A stretch of 64,000 nucleotides of DNA from Niveispirillum sp. SYP-B3756. Its GTDB lineage: Bacteria; Pseudomonadota; Alphaproteobacteria; Azospirillales; Azospirillaceae. The notes beneath the pieces are model-generated. The model was not told the origin of the DNA and ran no database searches. It saw only the letters and a list, made by a program, of their open reading frames with translations. The position numbers were made by a program, and so were the translations under genes. Shown piece by piece: positions 44,601 to 50,993 of the stretch; position 1 is the first letter of the stretch; every line of letters starts with the position of its first letter. The DNA is taken from assembly GCF_009495745.1 (NCBI RefSeq), contig NZ_WIDQ01000019.1:1-64000 (forward strand), given 5' to 3'.

Positions 44601-44716
44601 TGCACAATGGTGGGGTCGCTGGGGTTGGCGCCGGCGGGCATCGCCAGGGCCAACACGCCGGTAAGGGCGGAACCGGCCAGCAGATGGCGGCGGCTGGAGA
44701 GCATGTCACGGACCAT
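38672..44716 (-). CDS. TpsA: filamentous-haemagglutinin-like two-partner secreted exoprotein
   Basis: A 2014-aa protein. An N-terminal signal region (SSRRHLLAGSALTGVLALAM) precedes the TPS secretion domain (about 30-250) with the family motif NPNGILFG at 112-119 and an NxxGxI-type helix region. The middle contains eleven tandem copies of a 98-residue unit plus a degenerate twelfth. Units begin YAGAVRLAGNLVST and contain DSAIVSAGAAGDDIRFTS and ALVTDAGKGAVSFGG. They should form a long right-handed beta-helix fibre. The C-terminus ends DPAAAAAADPLITFKD and has no toxin domain that I recognise. The first ATG (44716) or the fifth codon (44704) could be the start. The gene follows tpsB by 32 bp. 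A large adhesin role is likely. Confidence 0.88.
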   Translation of the reverse strand: MVRDMLSSRRHLLAGSALTGVLALAMPAGANPSDPTIVHGTVGFAGSGPVLEVTQGSDKAIIDWRSFAIANGEVTRFIQPGSGAIALNRVTGDQASVLNGQLTANGQIFLINPNGILFGAGAQVDVAGLVATTANIDNQKFLSGDYRFDIASPLAGAAVVNEGRINAGMAALVAPHVRNSGTITAELGTVSLGAAQRFTLDLAGDGLISFDAGSAVDGAKLEQAGRVSGATVLLSAATAARVVDNVIDMTGVVEARGAYRDGGDIVLDGGAGAIAVSGTLDASGPVGGGNIQVGSAQTSRLDVTATAAMRADATENGSGGHVTLMSAEQTRFAGSISAKGAGAGQGGNAEVSSAGRLSYQGRTDLTAESGVKGTLLLDPKNIIVAATGSSDVAGNDGFGENAGSDATLSAAAVVAALNGANLVLQANNDISVNAAVNASANAGAGDLTLRAGRSVALNADVTLKGGLSVLANDPAALAAQRDPGTGSISVASGVTVTTSGAQSYQGDLSLAGNLVGSGSGAIGITGALSVGGLAGIVTAGGAADNVTVSNGTNGPGFLLVDAGAGSVSLGTVGAAQALSGLSLKGGSVIVGDVTTTGRQDYAGAVRLAGNLVSTTGGTIRLGGPVTLTGDSAIVSAGAAGDDIRFTSTVNGPYALVTDAGKGAVSFGGAVGNMAALKFLSAGGATVTVADVTTTGQQDYAGAMRLAGNLVSTTGGSIRLGGSLILTGDSAIVSAGAAGDDIRFTSTVNGGYALVTDAGKGAVSFGGAVGGATALKFLSAGGATVTVADVTTTGQQDYAGAMRLAGNLVSTKGGTIRLGGPVTLTGDSAVVSAGAAGDDIRFTGTVNGGYALVTDAGKGAVSFGGAVGNMAALKFLSAGGDTVTVADVTTSGQQDYAGAMRLAGNLVSTKGGTIRLGGPVTLTGDSAIVSAGAAGDDIRFTSTVNGAYALVTDAGKGAVSFGGAVGNMAALKFLSAGGSTVTVADVTTTGQQDYAGAVRLAGNLVSTMGGPIRLGGPVTLTGDSAIVSAGAAGDDIRFTSTVNGAYALVTDAGKGAVSFGGAVGNMAALKFLSAGGDTVTVADVTTSGQQDYAGAVRLAGNLVSTKGGTIRLGGPVTLTGDSAVVSAGAAGDDIRFTSTVNGAYALVTDAGKGAVSFGGAVGNMAALKFLSAGGDTVTVADVTTSGQQDYAGAVRLAGNLVSTKGGTIRLGGSLILTGDSAIVSAGAAGDDIRFTGTVNGGYALVTDAGKGAVSFGGAVGNMAALKFLSAGGDTVTVADVTTSGQQDYAGAVRLAGNLVSTKGGTIRLGGPVTLTGDSAVVSAGAAGDDIRFTGTVNGAYALVTDAGKGAVSFGGAVGNMAALKFLSAGGDTVTVADVTTSGQQDYAGAVRLAGNLVSTKGGTIRLGGPVTLTGDSAVVSAGAAGDDIRFTGTVNGAYALVTDAGKGAVSFGGAVGNMAALKFLSAGGATVTVADVTTTGQQDYAGAMRLAGNLVSTKGGTIRLGGPVTLTGDSAVVSAGAAGDDIRFTGTVNGAYALVTDAGKGAVSFGGAVGNMAALKFLSAGGSTVTVADVTTTGQQDYAGAVRLAGNLVSMTGGTIRLGGPVTLTGDSAVVSAGAAGDDIRFTGTVDGGYALVTDAGKGAVSFGGAVGGATALKLLSAGGTTVTVGNVTTTGQQDYAGTMRLGGNLVSTTGGSVGLSGLLTLTADSRISSAGAASDNIRLAGGITGPYQLTLRSGKGDTIVGRSVLGLSGLDVAGAMVSLGGPVEVTGALVANAARLSTLTLSANTITLTGTEALSALLMGASQDISINAGKGATLSDITGRNVTLTAGDSLTAGAVTAVQDVTVTGTSNITLGTVTGSNLALSAGRSLALAGINAQNATLTAGTDFTAFGPLRLSRTLELVTNGRANAGTVEVGALTYRGSGLFSANGSIAGISGPDAADLVQVAGSRTGTYLFAGRPVYGLGALVERQRLDVLVVDTGLETGRDDGRQHPLRLDPAAAAAADPLITFKD
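39682..42916 (-). repeat. Eleven-copy 294-bp tandem repeat inside tpsA
   Basis: The period is 294 bp (98 codons): for example, the block CCTGCTGACCCG recurs at 40567 and 40861, and the same point recurs from 42916 to 39682 with a total of 3234 bp = 11 x 294. Units are nearly identical, with swaps between a few variants (for instance GDTVTVADVTTSG against GATVTVADVTTTG), a sign of gene conversion or unequal crossing-over. No unit breaks frame. Confidence 0.9.
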
Positions 44717-44748
44717 GGGATGTTCCCCCTGAAAAAGGCGCCGACGGA

Positions 44749-46461
44749 TCAGAAGCGGGCGGTAAAGGCGGCAAAGAAGCGGGCGGCACGGTCGCCCTTG
44801 GTCGCCACATCGCGGCGCAGGGGCTTGGCCACCTGCAGGTCGGCGGACAGATTGTCCGTCAGGTTGGCGCGCAGGCCGCCACCGACAGAGGCCAGTTCCA
44901 CCCCATCCAGCAGCGTCACCGGATCATCGTTCCAGACCTTGCCATGATCATAGAAGCCATAAAGCTGCAGGGTCGGCCCGGCGCGGAGCGGCACGGCGTA
45001 GCGCAGCTCCAGCGAGCCGGCGACGCCCTCATCGCCAGACAATTCGCCATCATCAAAGCCGCGCCCGAAGGTGGCCCCGCCCAGCTTGAACTCCTCCGAC
45101 GCCAGCAAGGCCTTGTCGGCGATCTGCGCCGACAAGGCGATACGGGCGGTGAAGGGGCCGGATATCACCTGCACCCGTTCGGCATCCAGCGCCATGCGGG
45201 TAAATTCGGCTGAACCGGCGGCGCGGGACTTGTTGGGGGCCGTATCGCTGGTGGCGTTGAAAACATCCAGCCCCCGCACCACCCGCAGCGCCAGATGGTT
45301 GCTGCCGCCCAACCGGTCGATTGAGCGGAAATCAGCACCGACCGAAAGCGTGCGCACCGTATCGGCGGCAAAACGCTGGCCGAAGAAGTTGGTCCGCGTC
45401 TCATAGGCGCTGAATTCGCCATCCAGCACCAGGGTCTCGGCCCGGCTGCGCAGCAGCGGATGGGCAGCGCGCAGGCTGAGGCTGTTGGCGCGGGTCGACA
45501 CGTCCAGCGGGGCCAGCGTATAGCCGGGATTGCCGCGCTGCACCCCGGCCCGGATGCCCAGCAGGGTGCCGTCGCTGCCGACCAACTGGTCGAAACCCAG
45601 CGTCAGGCCTTGCTGTTCGTCCGTATCGCTGAGCGCTGTGACGCCGCTGATCAGGAAGCGGCCGCCATCGCTGGCACCGTTGAAGACGGCACCGGCCAGC
45701 AGGCGCCAGGGGCCAGTATATTCCGAGCCGCGATTATCGATGCTGGCATAGGCCTGCACCGGATCATGTTCCAGCTTCACCGTCAGCACCGACCCGCCCG
45801 TCTGGCCGGGGGCCGGCGACAGCACGGCGCGGGCGCGCACGCCCGGCAGGTCATTGGCCAGCAGAAGCTGGCGTTCCAGATCATGGATATTCACCGGCTG
45901 TTTGGCAGCGGTCAGCCGGTCCAGATAGGCCTGGATCCGGTCCTTATGCGGGCCGGCATCACCTTCCACCACGGTGCGGGCGATGAAGCCTTCAACGATG
46001 CGGATGGTGGCGGTGCCATCGCTGATCCGCTGGGCCGGCACCACGGCACGGGTCAGCACCCAGCCGGCCTCCCGATAGCGCGCGGTGATGGCATCGGCGG
46101 CTGTGAACAGATCGGCCAGGGTGATGGGGCGGCCGGTGATGCCCCGGGTCAGATCGTCAAAGGCACCGGGGCCGAACACGCCTGCCCCTTCAATCACCAC
46201 GCGGTTCAGCGTCAGCGGCATGGTGGCAGCCCCGGCAATGGGGGCACTGCCGGGGGCCGGTGCAATCTCGATCCCGCCCTGGCTGGGGGCAGCGGGCGGC
46301 AGCGTCGGCGCCAGGTCCGGCCGGCGGGGCTCCGCCGCCGAGGGCAGGCTCTGCTGCGCCAGGGCCGGCCCGGCCAGGGCCAGCAGCACCAGCATGGCCG
46401 TGCCGGCCGTCAGCCGATGAACCGCGTTCCGGGAACGCTGCGAAGAGATCGTGATGCCCAT
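44749..46461 (-). CDS. TpsB: ShlB/FhaC-type outer-membrane transporter
   Basis: A 570-aa outer-membrane protein of the two-partner secretion family. A signal peptide (RLTAGTAMLVLLALAGPALA) is followed by a Pro-rich stretch. Two POTRA domains (about 90-240, LNRVVIEGAGVFGPGAFDD and TIRIVEGFIARTVVEGD) precede a 16-strand barrel with the plug-loop motif FGRGFDDGELSGDEGVAG. It ends in an aromatic residue (FAAFTARF), as barrels do. I chose ATG 46461; the longer frame starts with TTG (46491). It secretes the TpsA encoded directly downstream. Confidence 0.88.
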   Translation of the reverse strand: MGITISSQRSRNAVHRLTAGTAMLVLLALAGPALAQQSLPSAAEPRRPDLAPTLPPAAPSQGGIEIAPAPGSAPIAGAATMPLTLNRVVIEGAGVFGPGAFDDLTRGITGRPITLADLFTAADAITARYREAGWVLTRAVVPAQRISDGTATIRIVEGFIARTVVEGDAGPHKDRIQAYLDRLTAAKQPVNIHDLERQLLLANDLPGVRARAVLSPAPGQTGGSVLTVKLEHDPVQAYASIDNRGSEYTGPWRLLAGAVFNGASDGGRFLISGVTALSDTDEQQGLTLGFDQLVGSDGTLLGIRAGVQRGNPGYTLAPLDVSTRANSLSLRAAHPLLRSRAETLVLDGEFSAYETRTNFFGQRFAADTVRTLSVGADFRSIDRLGGSNHLALRVVRGLDVFNATSDTAPNKSRAAGSAEFTRMALDAERVQVISGPFTARIALSAQIADKALLASEEFKLGGATFGRGFDDGELSGDEGVAGSLELRYAVPLRAGPTLQLYGFYDHGKVWNDDPVTLLDGVELASVGGGLRANLTDNLSADLQVAKPLRRDVATKGDRAARFFAAFTARF

Positions 46462-46491
46462 GGTGGCCGCCAACCTTCCCTGGTTTTGCAA

Positions 46492-46840
46492 TGACCGGTG
46501 CCCCGTTTTGGCAGGGGAACCAGCCGCTTATGTCACCGGAATATGCAAAAGAATGTTCAACCAGCACCGGAACCGGGCCGGAGATGAGGAAACAGTCATC
46601 GCTTCTAACCATCTTTTGTTACGGATTGATGTGAGAGAAACCGCAATGGCTTGAAAGGCAAAAAATGATATTAATAATCATTCCTAATACTTTCACTAAG
46701 ACACAATCAGTCAACTCAACAGAATTGACATATAATATTCACACATTCCCAAAATTATCGTCGTCTTGATTGGTGTAGTTGATGCCGTCCCCGCGACATC
46801 GCGTCAGCCGGCCTTTCCAACAGACCAGGGAGCACAGTCC
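46492..46840. other. Divergent AT-rich promoter region (tpsB / phoX)
   Basis: About 350 bp without a convincing gene. The right part (46640-46800) is strongly AT-rich and holds TTGACA (46725-46730) and TATAAT (46731-46736), which are adjacent and therefore cannot be the -35/-10 pair of one promoter. It should contain the phoX promoter. I do not see a clear Pho box. Confidence 0.4.
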
Positions 46841-48901
46841 GTGAGCCAGATCGATACCCCCGAAATCGACCGCGACAATCTTGAAGAACGTGGCATTGGC
46901 GCGGACCAGACCTTTGACAAGGTGTTGGAAGCCAGCATCGGCCGTCGCAACTTTCTGCGCAGCGGCGCTGTTGCCGGTGCGGCCCTGTCCGCCTCCGGCA
47001 TCTTCCTGACCGGCGACGAGGCCAAGGCCGCCACCGCCGCCCCGACCTTCACCTCCATCGGTGAATCCAAGGCCGACATGGTGGTGGTGCCCACCGGTTA
47101 CGAGGCCCATACCCTGATCCGCTGGGGCGACCCGCTGTTTGCCGGGATGCCGGCCTTTGATCCGAACAACCAGACTCCGGCCGATCAGGCCAAGCGTTTC
47201 GGCTTCAACTGCGACATGGTCGCCATGTTCCCGGAACGGTTCGGCGCCCCGGCCAAGATCGGCCGTCTGCCCTATCCTTCCTACATCATGTGCGTGAACC
47301 ACGAATATACGTCGGGCACCAATATGTTCCCGACCTATACCGGCAGCGAGAATCAGGTGCTGGTCGAGATCGAGGCGCATGGCGTCAGCGTCGTCAATGT
47401 CCGGGTGTTGAACAATAACTGGAGCTACGACGTCACCTCCCCCTATAACCGCCGCGTCACCGGCACCACGCCGATCCAGATCACCGGCCCGGCCGCCGGG
47501 CATGACAAGCTGAAGACCCCGGCCGATCCGACCGGCACCCTGGTGCTGGGCACCTTCAATAACTGCGCCGGTGGCTTCACCCCGTGGGGCACCTATCTGG
47601 CGGCGGAAGAGAATTTCGACCAGTATTTCGCCAACCGTTCCAAGATCACCGACGCCAAGGTGGCCCTGGACCATACCGACTATACGATCACCTCGGGTGC
47701 CAGCGGCCGCAAGTGGGAGAATTTCGTCACCCGCTTCGATTGCAGCAAGCCCGAAGGCGTGAACGAGCCCTATCGTTTCGGCTGGATGGTTGAGATCGAC
47801 CCCTACGATCCCACCTCCACCCCGAAGAAGCGCACCGCCATGGGTCGCTTCAAGCATGAAGCCGCCACCATCGCGCTAACGCGCGGTACCAACACGGTGA
47901 CGGCCTATTCCGGCTGCGACACCACCTTTGAGTATGTCTACAAGTTCGTGTCGGCCGGCACTTATACGCCGGGCAACCGCGCCGCCAACATGAACCTGCT
48001 GGAAAACGGCAAGCTGTACGCCGCCCGCTTCAATGCCGACGGCACCGGTGTCTGGCTGCCGCTGGACCTGAGCGACGCCGTCTCCGGGCCGAAGCTGGCC
48101 GCCTCCACCTATCCCGATGGCAGCCGCCGCTTCCAGACCCAGGCCGATGTGCTGATCAACAGCCGCCGCGCCGGTGACGCCGTGGGCGCCACCCCGATGG
48201 ACCGGCCGGAAGACCTGCAGGCCCCCGTGGATGATGATTTCTACGGCAATGGCAAGATGTATATCGTGCTGACCAACAACAGCAGCCGTCAGGCCGCCAG
48301 CAGCACCGCCAACTATACCAGCAGCGCCCGCTCCGGTGCTGGCCGTGCCGTCCCGGCCAAGGCCGATGCGGTCAATCCGCGTGGCCCCAACCGCACCGGC
48401 CACATTGTCGAAATCACTGAGGCCAATGGCGACCATGCCGCCACCAGCTTCACCTGGCGCATCTTCCTGCTGGCCGGCGACCCGGCGGCCGGTGCGACGG
48501 CCGTCGACAATGTCTCGCTGAAGGGCATCTCCACCTTCACCGGTGACCGTTTCGGCTCCCCGGACAACATCACCTTCGACAATAGCGGCAATATCTGGAT
48601 CGCCACCGACGGTACGCCCAACAGCTATCCGTTCAATGACGGTCTCTATGCCGCCCCGCTGACCGTGCCGGCGGGTCAGCCGGTGCCGGTCAAGCGCTTC
48701 CTGGCGGTGCCGGCCGGTGCAGAATGCTGCGGCCCGCTGCTGTCGCCGGACAACAGCTCCCTGTTTGTTGCGGTGCAGCATCCGGGCGAAGATGCCAAAG
48801 GCCTGTTCGACAATAGCCAGTCCAAATGGCCGGATGGCGACTATCCCCGCCCGTCCGTGGTGTGGGTGCGCCGCACCGATGGCGGCCGCATCGGCTCGTA
48901 A
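46841..48901 (+). CDS. phoX: PhoX family phosphatase (Tat-exported)
   Basis: A 686-aa protein with a twin-arginine signal (IGRRNFLRSGAVAGAALSAS, about residues 33-52). The PhoX/DUF839 body contains VNHEYTSGTNMFP, LAAEENFDQYF, ERFGAPAKIG, GRKWENFVTRFDCS, MGRFKHEAATIAL and SPDNITFDNSGNIWIATDG. I chose GTG 46841 because AGGGAG lies about 9 nt upstream; the open frame from 46766 has no support. PhoX enzymes are periplasmic or secreted Ca/Fe alkaline phosphatases that release phosphate from organic esters. This one could use the nearby type II system or stay in the periplasm. Confidence 0.88.
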   Translation: MSQIDTPEIDRDNLEERGIGADQTFDKVLEASIGRRNFLRSGAVAGAALSASGIFLTGDEAKAATAAPTFTSIGESKADMVVVPTGYEAHTLIRWGDPLFAGMPAFDPNNQTPADQAKRFGFNCDMVAMFPERFGAPAKIGRLPYPSYIMCVNHEYTSGTNMFPTYTGSENQVLVEIEAHGVSVVNVRVLNNNWSYDVTSPYNRRVTGTTPIQITGPAAGHDKLKTPADPTGTLVLGTFNNCAGGFTPWGTYLAAEENFDQYFANRSKITDAKVALDHTDYTITSGASGRKWENFVTRFDCSKPEGVNEPYRFGWMVEIDPYDPTSTPKKRTAMGRFKHEAATIALTRGTNTVTAYSGCDTTFEYVYKFVSAGTYTPGNRAANMNLLENGKLYAARFNADGTGVWLPLDLSDAVSGPKLAASTYPDGSRRFQTQADVLINSRRAGDAVGATPMDRPEDLQAPVDDDFYGNGKMYIVLTNNSSRQAASSTANYTSSARSGAGRAVPAKADAVNPRGPNRTGHIVEITEANGDHAATSFTWRIFLLAGDPAAGATAVDNVSLKGISTFTGDRFGSPDNITFDNSGNIWIATDGTPNSYPFNDGLYAAPLTVPAGQPVPVKRFLAVPAGAECCGPLLSPDNSSLFVAVQHPGEDAKGLFDNSQSKWPDGDYPRPSVVWVRRTDGGRIGS

Positions 48902-48967
48902 CCCCCCTCGCCTCCCCCCATGGCCTGTCAATCAGGTTATGGGGGGGGGAGCAGGGCGGATATCTGC

Positions 48968-49001
48968 AAGGCGCCAGGGGGATGACCCTGGCGCCTTTTT
49001 T
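48968..49001. terminator. Terminator between phoX and repA
   Basis: A perfect 12-bp stem AAGGCGCCAGGG (48968-48979) / CCCTGGCGCCTT (48986-48997) is followed by a T-run to 49001. It terminates phoX and shields the converging repA. Confidence 0.88.
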
Positions 49002-49002
49002 A

Positions 49003-50112
49003 TCAGTCCGGCCCGGCGCCGGCCGGATCGGCTGCGGCAGCCCCGGCGTCCCCCTTGGCACCGCGCCCCGCCACCGGCGCACGCACGCGCAAATGTTCCT
49101 CATCCACCACAATCTCGGCCAGGGCCGGCACCCATTTGCGCAGATTGTCCTTGGCCGTGGCGGCGGGCGGCAGGGTCATGCCCAGTTCTTCGGCGCGCTT
49201 GGCCCATTCCATCCGCTTGCCCAGTTCCGCCCCTTCCAGAAAGCGCAGGGCGGCATCCACACGGGCGGCGAACGCCCCTTCTTCCTTCTGCGCGGCGCGT
49301 TCACCCCGGCGCTGCGCCTTGGGCTTGGCGATTTCGCGCACCGCCTGTTCAGCCTCCTGTTTGCTTTTGCGCTGGATGCGGAACACACAGCCCACCACGC
49401 GGCCACCACCGCGCCCGCCGCCCTGGCGGATTTCATGCAAGGTCGCCTCAAAATCCCCCAGCCGGGCAATTTCCGCCAAGGCGGGGTCCAGCGCATATTT
49501 GCGCAGATCCTTCCAATCCTTCAGCTTGTCGACACAGCCCAGGATGGCCCGCAACTCCTCCACCTTGGTTTGCCAATAGGGTTCGGCGGCATTGCGGTCG
49601 GCGTAACGCTTCAACACCTCATACAGGGTCAGCGCATATTTGCTCTCAAACTCATAGATGATGCGCAGCGAGAGATAGGAATAAAGCGCCGGTTCCTTCA
49701 GCCGTTCCGACACCCAGGAATGGAACGTATAGGTCAATACCCCGCCTTCAATCCGGCACGGCCCCAGCAACTGCGCGCTTTCCCAGCCCGCCGTGCCGTC
49801 AGAGCGCAGATAGTTGAACTGGCACAAAACCTTTTGCAGGGTTTCAATGCTGGCCTTCAGGCGGGTATTGTTCACATCCGCCGTGCCGTCCCGCACCTCT
49901 GCGGCGAAACGGCGGATGGAGGCAAGCTCAATCGCGTGGCTTTCCACCGTGCCCAGGCTTTCATAGGCATGGGCCAGCAGATGGTTGAACAGCCGCCGAT
50001 CCGCCAGGGTCAGATCGGCATCGGCCTTGATCTCCACCGCACCCGTGGCTTTCACCAGGGTGAGCGGGGTCTTGCGGGCCGTGGCGGCACTGGTGGGGAG
50101 CTTCGGGGCCAT
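49003..50112 (-). CDS. repA: Replication initiator protein, Rep_3 family
   Basis: A 369-aa initiator with two winged-helix regions (about 40-270): DADLTLADRRLFNHLLAHAY, LKASIETLQKVLCQFNYL, FHSWVSERLKEPALYSYLSL and KYALTLYEVLKRYADR. The C-terminus is Ala/Arg-rich. ATG 50112 (MAPKLPTSAATARK) is the likely start. The frame stays open to 50589, but the extra N-terminal part only translates the iteron repeats. Rep_3 proteins bind iterons to open the origin and control copy number. The adjacent iteron array and par genes confirm a plasmid or chromid replicon. Confidence 0.88.
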   Translation of the reverse strand: MAPKLPTSAATARKTPLTLVKATGAVEIKADADLTLADRRLFNHLLAHAYESLGTVESHAIELASIRRFAAEVRDGTADVNNTRLKASIETLQKVLCQFNYLRSDGTAGWESAQLLGPCRIEGGVLTYTFHSWVSERLKEPALYSYLSLRIIYEFESKYALTLYEVLKRYADRNAAEPYWQTKVEELRAILGCVDKLKDWKDLRKYALDPALAEIARLGDFEATLHEIRQGGGRGGGRVVGCVFRIQRKSKQEAEQAVREIAKPKAQRRGERAAQKEEGAFAARVDAALRFLEGAELGKRMEWAKRAEELGMTLPPAATAKDNLRKWVPALAEIVVDEEHLRVRAPVAGRGAKGDAGAAAADPAGAGPD

Positions 50113-50800
50113 GGCCGGATTGTAAGTCGGAGCCGGTGGGCAGGCAACTCCGAATGAAAGGGGGCGATCCTGGCGAAAACTCCCGTTCGGGTCTGGCGAA
50201 ACCTCCCCTTCACCCCTGGCAAAAACTCCCGAATGGGCTGGCGAAACCTCCGGGAAAGGGGGTGTAAGGGGTTGGAATGATTGGGCGATTCCGGCCCTAG
50301 GAATCTTAGTAGGAATCAAAGGAACTTCAGGAAAGGCTGGAATTTCAATGGTTTCGGAGATTTTGCCAGGGGCTGGCACGGGGAGATGCCGCGAAAAAGG
50401 GGCAAGGCATTCGGAGTTTTGGCCAGGATTTTGCCCCCGATCCCGGTGATGGCGTGGCCAAACCGGCGCACGACGCCCCCCATTGGCCACGAATCGGAGC
50501 AAAGAGGCCAGCCGCCATTCGGAGATTTTGCCAGGGTTTGCCGGGGATATGGCGACTCCGGCCTTTTGCGCTGTCGATGGGTTATCCATTTTCCTGATCC
50601 TGCCCCCTGCCCTTTCGGAGTTTTGGCCAGCCCGGCCCGAAGCGTTTGATTTACAAGGCGTTCAGCGGCCCCGATTCGGAGTTGCGGACAGGGGGGCCAA
50701 AACGGTCGGAGTTTTTGCCAGGGGTGGGGTTTCGGAGTTTTCGCCAGGGTTTGCCCGATCCTGCGCAACACTACGCAACAGGAATTTTGTGGATGTTGCG
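50113..50800. other. Origin of replication region with iterons in both orientations
   Basis: The 18-19-bp unit TTCGGAGTTTTGGCCAGG and variants occurs in plus orientation at about 50352, 50409, 50518, 50613, 50674 (divergent), 50704 and 50730. Further copies in minus orientation (CCTGGCGAAAACTCC type) lie at about 50143 (partial), 50169, 50192, 50216 and 50238. Spacing is irregular. The inverted set lies next to the repA start, the usual place for autoregulation sites. One DnaA-box-like TTATCCATT sits at 50582. Confidence 0.85.
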
Positions 50801-50993
50801 TTGGGGGGTGGGATGAAAAACATGCTGTCGCTCCGCGATTGGGGAAATAAATCCTATTACAGAGCGTGGGGGACAGGCAAGGGGGGAGTTTGCTGCTGCG
50901 GGGGAGCATGGCTGCATGTATCTGGCGGGGGGGTAGCAATCCTGGTTAGTATGACCCCACCCGCCTACAAGCAAAACAGGCCCGCCCCGGACG

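Noticed and set aside
38120..44947. A 2275-codon plus-strand open frame antisense to tpsA
   Set aside because: It is open only because the 294-bp repeats lack stops in that antisense frame. The real gene is on the minus strand with TPS domain, NPNGI motif and a paired TpsB. Only its first about 160 codons (rtcA and transposase scraps) have meaning.
46725..46745. Pho box or single promoter made of TTGACA and TATAAT before phoX
   Set aside because: The two hexamers are directly adjacent, not 16-18 bp apart, and the repeat pattern does not match a Pho box well enough.
50113..50589. N-terminal extension of repA
   Set aside because: The frame is open, but it only translates the iterons into low-quality Pro-rich peptide. 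The Rep fold begins after ATG 50112.
50582..50590. DnaA box in the origin
   Set aside because: TTATCCATT matches only 7 of 9 positions and is single, so it is mentioned with the origin but not listed as its own site.
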